The notes below the pieces were generated by a model, which was not told the origin of the DNA, made no database searches, and saw only the letters and a program-made list of their open reading frames with translations. Both the position numbers and the translations under genes were made by a program. This document shows, piece by piece, positions 59,856 to 64,000 of a stretch of 64,000 bases of DNA. Position 1 is the stretch's first letter. Each line of letters begins with the position of its first letter. The DNA is from Verrucomicrobiaceae bacterium UBA2429. Lineage in GTDB: Bacteria; Verrucomicrobiota; Verrucomicrobiia; Verrucomicrobiales; Verrucomicrobiaceae. The stretch is from assembly GCA_002343505.1 (NCBI GenBank), contig DDQZ01000026.1:49051-113050 (forward strand), read 5' to 3'.

Positions 59856-61787
59856 TCACAGCACGCCGCCGTAATCGCTCGGCATGCGCCAGTCGGCGCG
59901 GGGGGAGAGGGCCACGGTGCCGACCTTTGGGCCGTCGGGCATGGAGGAGCGCTTGAACTGGTTCTGGACGAAGCGGCGCAGGAAGACGCCGAGCCATTTC
60001 TCGATGACCTCCGGCGTGTGTGACCCGGCAAAGGCAATCCCGGCCAGATAGCGCAGCTTCTCCCGACCGCAGCCGTGGCGCGCGAAATGGTAGAGGAAAA
60101 AATCGTGCAGTTCATACGGACCCACCACATCCTCCGTGCGCTGCCCGATGCCACCGTCGGCGGCGGCGGGCAGAAGTTCGGGTGAAATGGGCGTGGCAAT
60201 GATGTCGCGCAGGATTTCCCCCGCCTCCGCCGCGTACTGCCCGGCGGCGCACCATTCGATGAGATACCTCACCAGGGTCTTCGGCACGCCGGCGTTGACA
60301 TGATACATGGACATGTGGTCGCCATTGAAAGTACACCAGCCGAGCGCCGCCTCCGAAAGATCGCCCGTGCCGACGACGAGGCCGCCGGTTTGATTCGCCA
60401 CATCCATGAGCACCTGCGTGCGCTCGCGCGCCTGGGCGTTTTCAAAGGTGATGTCATGCTGGTCCGGCGGGTGGCCGATGTCCTGGAAGTGCCGCTCCAC
60501 CGCCGCATGGATGGGTATGACGCGCAGCGGCACTCCGAGGGCCCCGGCGAGTTTCTCCGCATTGCCGCGCGTGCGCTCCGTGGTGCCCGGGCCGGGCATG
60601 GTGACTGCCAGCGCGCACTCACGGCTCATGCCCGCGCGCGGCAGGGCGTCCAGCAGCACCAGCAGGGCCAGCGTGGAGTCCAGGCCGCCGGAGAGGCCGA
60701 TCACAGCCGCGGCGCTTTTTGTCTGGCGAAGGCGGCGCGCGAGTCCGGTGGACTGGATGGCGAAAATCTCCCGGCACGCAGCATCGCGGTCGGAGCCCGG
60801 CGGCGGGACGAAGGGCTGCGCGGAGAGCGGGCGCAGCAGGCGGGAACTGGCCGCACGACGGCCGTCCAGAGTGCAAACCACCCTCCGGAAGCAGCGGCCC
60901 GCCGCCTCATCGCGGAAGGCCGCGCTGCGCTGGCGCTCATGCTCCAGGCGCTGCAGGTCCACATCGGCCAGCACCGCGCGCGTCTCGAAGGAAAAGCGCT
61001 CCGACTCCGCGAGCAGCGCGCCGTTTTCCGCGATGATGCCGTGGCCGGAATACACCGTGTCCGTCGAGGACTCGCCCGCGCCGGCGCTGGCGTAGAGGTA
61101 GGCGGCCAGGCAGCGCGCGCTTTGCTGGAGCACGAGATTGCGGCGGTAGGGCGCCTTGCCCAGCAGCTCGTTGCTGGCGGAGGGGTTCGCCAGCACGGTG
61201 GCGCCGGCCAGGGCGGCGTGGCTGGAGGGGGGGATCACCGACCAGAGGTCCTCGCAAATCTCCACGCCGAGCACGAGGCCGGGCAGGTCCCGGGCTTCAA
61301 AGAGCAGGTCCGCGCCCGCCGGCACGCCCTCCACCTCCGCCACTCCCAGCGTGTGCGCGGGGGAAAACCAGCGGCGCTCATAAAACTCGCCCGAATTCGG
61401 CAGGAACGTCTTCGGCACGAAACCCAGCACACGACCCGCCCCCGCCACGGCGGCCATGTTGTAAAGCCGCCCGTCCACCGCCAGCGGCAGCCCCAGCACC
61501 GTCAGCATGCCGGAGTAGCTGCTTTCCTCGGCCAGTTGGCGCAGCGCCGCCAGCGCCTGCTTTTGCAGGGTGGGGAGATAAAAAAGGTCCGCGCACGAGT
61601 AGCCCGTCAGGCACAGTTCGGGGAAAACGGCCACCCGGCAGCCCTCCCCGGACAGGCGCTTCATCTCCGCGCGGATGACCCCGGCGTTGAACTCCGCATC
61701 CCCCACCCGCAGTTCGGGCGACACCACGGCCGCGCGGACAAAGCCGTGCTTCTCGTGCTCGGGCAGGTTCTGGGTTGGGTCGGACAT
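59856..61787 (-). CDS. nadE: Glutamine-dependent NAD+ synthetase
   Basis: This 643-aa enzyme has an N-terminal nitrilase-type glutaminase domain. FPELCLTGYSCADLF (catalytic Glu near residue 53), a Lys in VPKTFLPNSGEFYE and the catalytic Cys in LGVEICEDLWSVIPP are visible. The C-terminal synthetase domain has the ATP pyrophosphatase P-loop VIGLSGGLDSTLALLVLL (about 370-387) and VVGTGDLSEAALGWCTFNGDH. The length fits the glutamine-dependent type (about 540-680). It makes NAD from deamido-NAD at the end of the pathway. The start is the ATG at 61787. It diverges from the transporter gene with about 180 bases between. Confidence 0.95.
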   Translation of the reverse strand: MSDPTQNLPEHEKHGFVRAAVVSPELRVGDAEFNAGVIRAEMKRLSGEGCRVAVFPELCLTGYSCADLFYLPTLQKQALAALRQLAEESSYSGMLTVLGLPLAVDGRLYNMAAVAGAGRVLGFVPKTFLPNSGEFYERRWFSPAHTLGVAEVEGVPAGADLLFEARDLPGLVLGVEICEDLWSVIPPSSHAALAGATVLANPSASNELLGKAPYRRNLVLQQSARCLAAYLYASAGAGESSTDTVYSGHGIIAENGALLAESERFSFETRAVLADVDLQRLEHERQRSAAFRDEAAGRCFRRVVCTLDGRRAASSRLLRPLSAQPFVPPPGSDRDAACREIFAIQSTGLARRLRQTKSAAAVIGLSGGLDSTLALLVLLDALPRAGMSRECALAVTMPGPGTTERTRGNAEKLAGALGVPLRVIPIHAAVERHFQDIGHPPDQHDITFENAQARERTQVLMDVANQTGGLVVGTGDLSEAALGWCTFNGDHMSMYHVNAGVPKTLVRYLIEWCAAGQYAAEAGEILRDIIATPISPELLPAAADGGIGQRTEDVVGPYELHDFFLYHFARHGCGREKLRYLAGIAFAGSHTPEVIEKWLGVFLRRFVQNQFKRSSMPDGPKVGTVALSPRADWRMPSDYGGVL

Positions 61788-61970
61788 CGGCGCACCCTAG
61801 CACGCGCGGGCGGGGCTTGGGGAGGAAAAAACGGGCGGGCGCGAAAGTTCAAGGCCCGCAGTCCGCGGCCCCGGCCCGCCGGGCATGACACCAGGCGGGC
61901 AAATCGTCACAAAAAGATGCTGGTCAATCCCGCAAAGACCGTACTAGCTGCCCCTTTGCCGGACAATTTC

Positions 61971-63629
61971 ATGATCCTGACCTTTCTCACCATCCTCGGC
62001 AGCCTCGGCCTCTTCCTCTTCGGCATGAAGATCATGAGCGAGGCGCTCCAGAAGCTCTCCGGCGAAAAGCTGCGCGGCATGATGCGTGTGATGACCACGA
62101 ACCGCTTCACCGGCCTGCTCTCCGGCTTCCTGGTCACCTGCCTCGTGCAGTCCTCCTCCGCCACCACGGTGATGATCGTCAGCTTCGTCAATGCCGGCCT
62201 GCTCACCCTCTTCGAGTCCATCGGCATGATCATGGGGGCGAACCTCGGCACCACCACCACCTTCTGGATCATCTCCTTCCTCGGCTTCAAATTCAGCCTC
62301 AGCAGCATCGCCCTGCCCATCATCGGCGTCGGCTTCCCCATGATGTTCATGCGCAACTCCAGGGTGCGCGACACGGGCGAGTTCCTGCTCGGATTCGGCC
62401 TGCTCTTTTTCGGCCTGCTCATGCTCAAGGACTCCGTGCCGAACATCCAGGACAACCCCGAGTTCCTCAAATTCGTCCAGGGCTTCACCGGCAAGGGCAT
62501 CTTCTCCGTCATGTTCTTCTTCGCCTTCGGCACCATCCTCACCATCATCGTCCAGTCCTCCTCCGTGGCCGGGGCCATCACGCTCACCATGGCCTACAAG
62601 GGCTGGATTGATTTCCCCTCCTCCGCCGCCATCATCCTGGGCGAAAACGTCGGCACCACCATCACCGCCAACATCGCCGCCCTCACCGGCAACATCACCG
62701 CCAAGCGCGCCGCCTTCGCCCACTTCATCTTCAATGTCATCGGCGTCATCTGGGCCATCCTGCTCTTCGCCCCCTTCACCGCCTTCATCAGCGCCATCGT
62801 GCCCGGTGACGCCGGCCAGCCGGAAGCCATGCCGCTCCACCTCGCCGCCTTCCACTCCGGCTTCAACCTCATCAACATCGCCCTCATGATCGGCTTGGTG
62901 CCCCTGCTGGTGAGGCTGGTGGAAAAGACCATCCGCAGCCGCGCCCCCGGCGTCGCCTCCCATGTCGAGTACAAGCGCGCCTCCCTGCCGCAGACCGCCG
63001 AGCTGAACCTCGCCGAGGCCGAGCGCGAGGTGCAGTCCCTCGCCACCCACACCCGCACGCTCGTGTCCGGCTTCCTGGATGTCTTCGGCAGGCCCGAGGC
63101 CGAGATCAGCGGCCGCATCACCGAGCTGCGCCAGGTGGAGGAGCTCAGCGACGAGATCGCCCTCGATGTCACCCAGTACCTCGTGCGCTGCTCCTCCGCC
63201 GGGTTGAGCGACAGCTCCATGGGGCGCGTCTCCGTGCTCCTGCGCGTCATCGCCGAGCTGGAGGACATGTGCGACTGCGGCAACCGCCTCGTCCAGCTCG
63301 CCAGCCGCCGCACGCGCAAAGGCCACGAGCTGCCGCCCGAGACCCTGGGCCAGCTCCGCGACATGGGCGGGCACCTTTTCACCTTCATAGACTTCCTTTC
63401 CACCTGCCTCACCCGGCCCGGCCAGCCTGGCGATATGGAGACTGCTCAAGAGATGGAGCGCCAGATCAACGCCTGCCGCAAACGCCTGCGCAAGGAGTCC
63501 ATGACCCGCATGCTCGCCTCCGGGGAGACCATCAAGGCCGAGGTCCTCTATATAGACGTGCTCAACAACATGCAGCGCATCTCCAAGCACGCCATGAACA
63601 TCCTCCAGGCCCTGCGCCAGGAGGGCTGA
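61971..63629 (+). CDS. Na+/phosphate cotransporter fused to PhoU-like domain
   Basis: This 552-aa protein has two Na_Pi_cotrans repeats, each with a QSSS motif: VTCLVQSSSATTVMIVSFVNAG and IIVQSSSVAGAITLTMA. About eight membrane helices are visible, with two large loops. The C-terminal 200 residues are cytoplasmic and helical (LAEAEREVQSLATHTRTLVSGFLDVF...), in the position of a PhoU-like domain. Such proteins take up or release phosphate in a Na+-dependent way (NptA/YjbB group). ATG 61971 was chosen because it starts the first helix (MILTFLTILGSLGLFLFG). An in-frame ATG at 61917 would add 18 residues and cannot be excluded. It follows nadE divergently. Confidence 0.9.
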   Translation: MILTFLTILGSLGLFLFGMKIMSEALQKLSGEKLRGMMRVMTTNRFTGLLSGFLVTCLVQSSSATTVMIVSFVNAGLLTLFESIGMIMGANLGTTTTFWIISFLGFKFSLSSIALPIIGVGFPMMFMRNSRVRDTGEFLLGFGLLFFGLLMLKDSVPNIQDNPEFLKFVQGFTGKGIFSVMFFFAFGTILTIIVQSSSVAGAITLTMAYKGWIDFPSSAAIILGENVGTTITANIAALTGNITAKRAAFAHFIFNVIGVIWAILLFAPFTAFISAIVPGDAGQPEAMPLHLAAFHSGFNLINIALMIGLVPLLVRLVEKTIRSRAPGVASHVEYKRASLPQTAELNLAEAEREVQSLATHTRTLVSGFLDVFGRPEAEISGRITELRQVEELSDEIALDVTQYLVRCSSAGLSDSSMGRVSVLLRVIAELEDMCDCGNRLVQLASRRTRKGHELPPETLGQLRDMGGHLFTFIDFLSTCLTRPGQPGDMETAQEMERQINACRKRLRKESMTRMLASGETIKAEVLYIDVLNNMQRISKHAMNILQALRQEG

Positions 63630-63665
63630 GGCATCCCTGCCGGGGGGAGCGGGCGGCACGCCGCC

Positions 63666-64000
63666 TCACTTCCCCGCCGCCGCCAGCGCCGCGTCCACCT
63701 TGCGGGACATGTCGCCGGGGCTGCCGGTGCGGCGGGAGATGGCGCGGTAGGCCAGCGGGACGACGATGAGCGTGAGCACGGCGGAGACGGCGACGCCGAA
63801 CATGATGACGACGCCCACCACCAGCCGCGTCTCCGCGCCGGGGCCGCCGCCGAGGAAGAGCGGCACGGAGCCCATGACGGTCGTCAGCGTGGTCATGAGC
63901 ACGGGGCGCAGGCGCGTGCTGGAGGCCTCGATGACGGCGTCGTCGTAGGCCATGCCCTCGTCGCGGAGCTGGTTGATGAACTCGACGATCAGGATGCCGT
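63666..64000 (-). CDS. RND efflux permease, C-terminal end (partial)
   Basis: The minus-strand frame is open from the window edge to a TGA at 63666-63668. The visible 111 residues contain the C-terminal RND block ILIVEFINQLRDEGMAYDDAVIEASSTRLRPVLMTTLTTVMGSVPL and the last two membrane helices (FLGGGPGAETRLVVGVVIMFGVAVSAVLTLIVVPLAYRAI). A short polar tail follows. It belongs to the AcrB/MexB (HAE1) type and is distinct from the pump at 16813. The upstream part and any adaptor lie outside the window. Confidence 0.9.
   Translation of the reverse strand, partial: GILIVEFINQLRDEGMAYDDAVIEASSTRLRPVLMTTLTTVMGSVPLFLGGGPGAETRLVVGVVIMFGVAVSAVLTLIVVPLAYRAISRRTGSPGDMSRKVDAALAAAGK

Noticed and set aside
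60300..61970. Upstream in-frame extension of the Na/Pi cotransporter across nadE
   Set aside because: Open by composition only. It overlaps nadE on the other strand and has no domain content; the protein starts at or near 61971.
61944..63659. 571-codon minus-strand frame opposite the Na/Pi cotransporter
   Set aside because: Low-complexity His/Glu/Gly/Asp-rich translation typical of an antisense GC-rich frame; the plus strand has two intact QSSS repeats.

Overview
The window is GC-rich bacterial chromosome, almost certainly from the Verrucomicrobiota (Verrucomicrobiaceae/Prosthecobacter-like). This is inferred from gene content: two large secreted DUF1549/DUF1553 proteins with CxxCH cytochrome-type motifs, DUF1501 proteins (one intact with a Tat signal, one broken), an S1_8-like sulfatase, a PQQ-type glucose/sorbosone dehydrogenase, and a primary sigma factor with a basic Gly-Arg-Pro repeat extension. 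No rRNA, tRNA, CRISPR array or transposase gene was seen.

Layout. 0-16 kb is mainly housekeeping and central metabolism: phospholipid synthesis (a PlsC tail and cdsA), an RraA-like protein, an HpcH/HpaI aldolase, a DinG-type helicase, araD, a DUF1549/1553 protein, sucA (no sucB/lpd beside it), a membrane HEXXH protein, xseA and trpE. 16.2-24.7 kb holds a split efflux/sulfur regulon. A minus-strand operon encodes a 52-aa CPAC membrane peptide, a DUF2892 protein, an RND adaptor and an RND pump. A separate plus-strand operon encodes an ArsR-type repressor and a membrane-anchored rhodanese. Both start at nearly identical 26-bp palindromes (ACTATATG-N10-CATATAGT), and a 2.15-kb block with an orphan DUF1851 protein and an SGNH hydrolase lies between them. 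The pump gene carries three in-frame repeat insertions.

24.7-29 kb is a decaying degradative block: a DUF1501 remnant fused to a foreign signal peptide, an intact sulfatase with an NlpC/P60-like partner, and a frameshifted dehydrogenase-type remnant. 29-33 kb has an ArsM-like methyltransferase, an exported SAM-methyltransferase, a WYL regulator and a VWA protein. 33-53.6 kb is mostly core: gap, a DUF1549/1553+DUF1501 pair, ftsK, an LRR lipoprotein, rpoD, a 50-aa Cys peptide, aldehyde and Fe-alcohol dehydrogenases, rsmD, a PQQ-type dehydrogenase, a secreted unknown, mutL and an IscA/ErpA-type carrier.

54.5-60 kb is a small accessory/conflict island. It contains NYN and GTPase fragments, a candidate two-gene module (PARP-like ADP-ribosyltransferase plus a 74-aa partner), palindromic 41-bp tandem repeats, a probably 5'-shortened Fic protein, a RecQ helicase, and an overlapping small-ORF/nucleotidyltransferase pair. 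The window ends with nadE, a Na/Pi cotransporter-PhoU protein and the C-terminus of another RND pump.

Most interesting items: the ART/74-aa pair, the shared ArsR operator linking a rhodanese to a DUF2892/RND operon (a split YgaVP-like circuit), the repeats domesticated inside the RND gene, and the deletion-fused pseudogenes.
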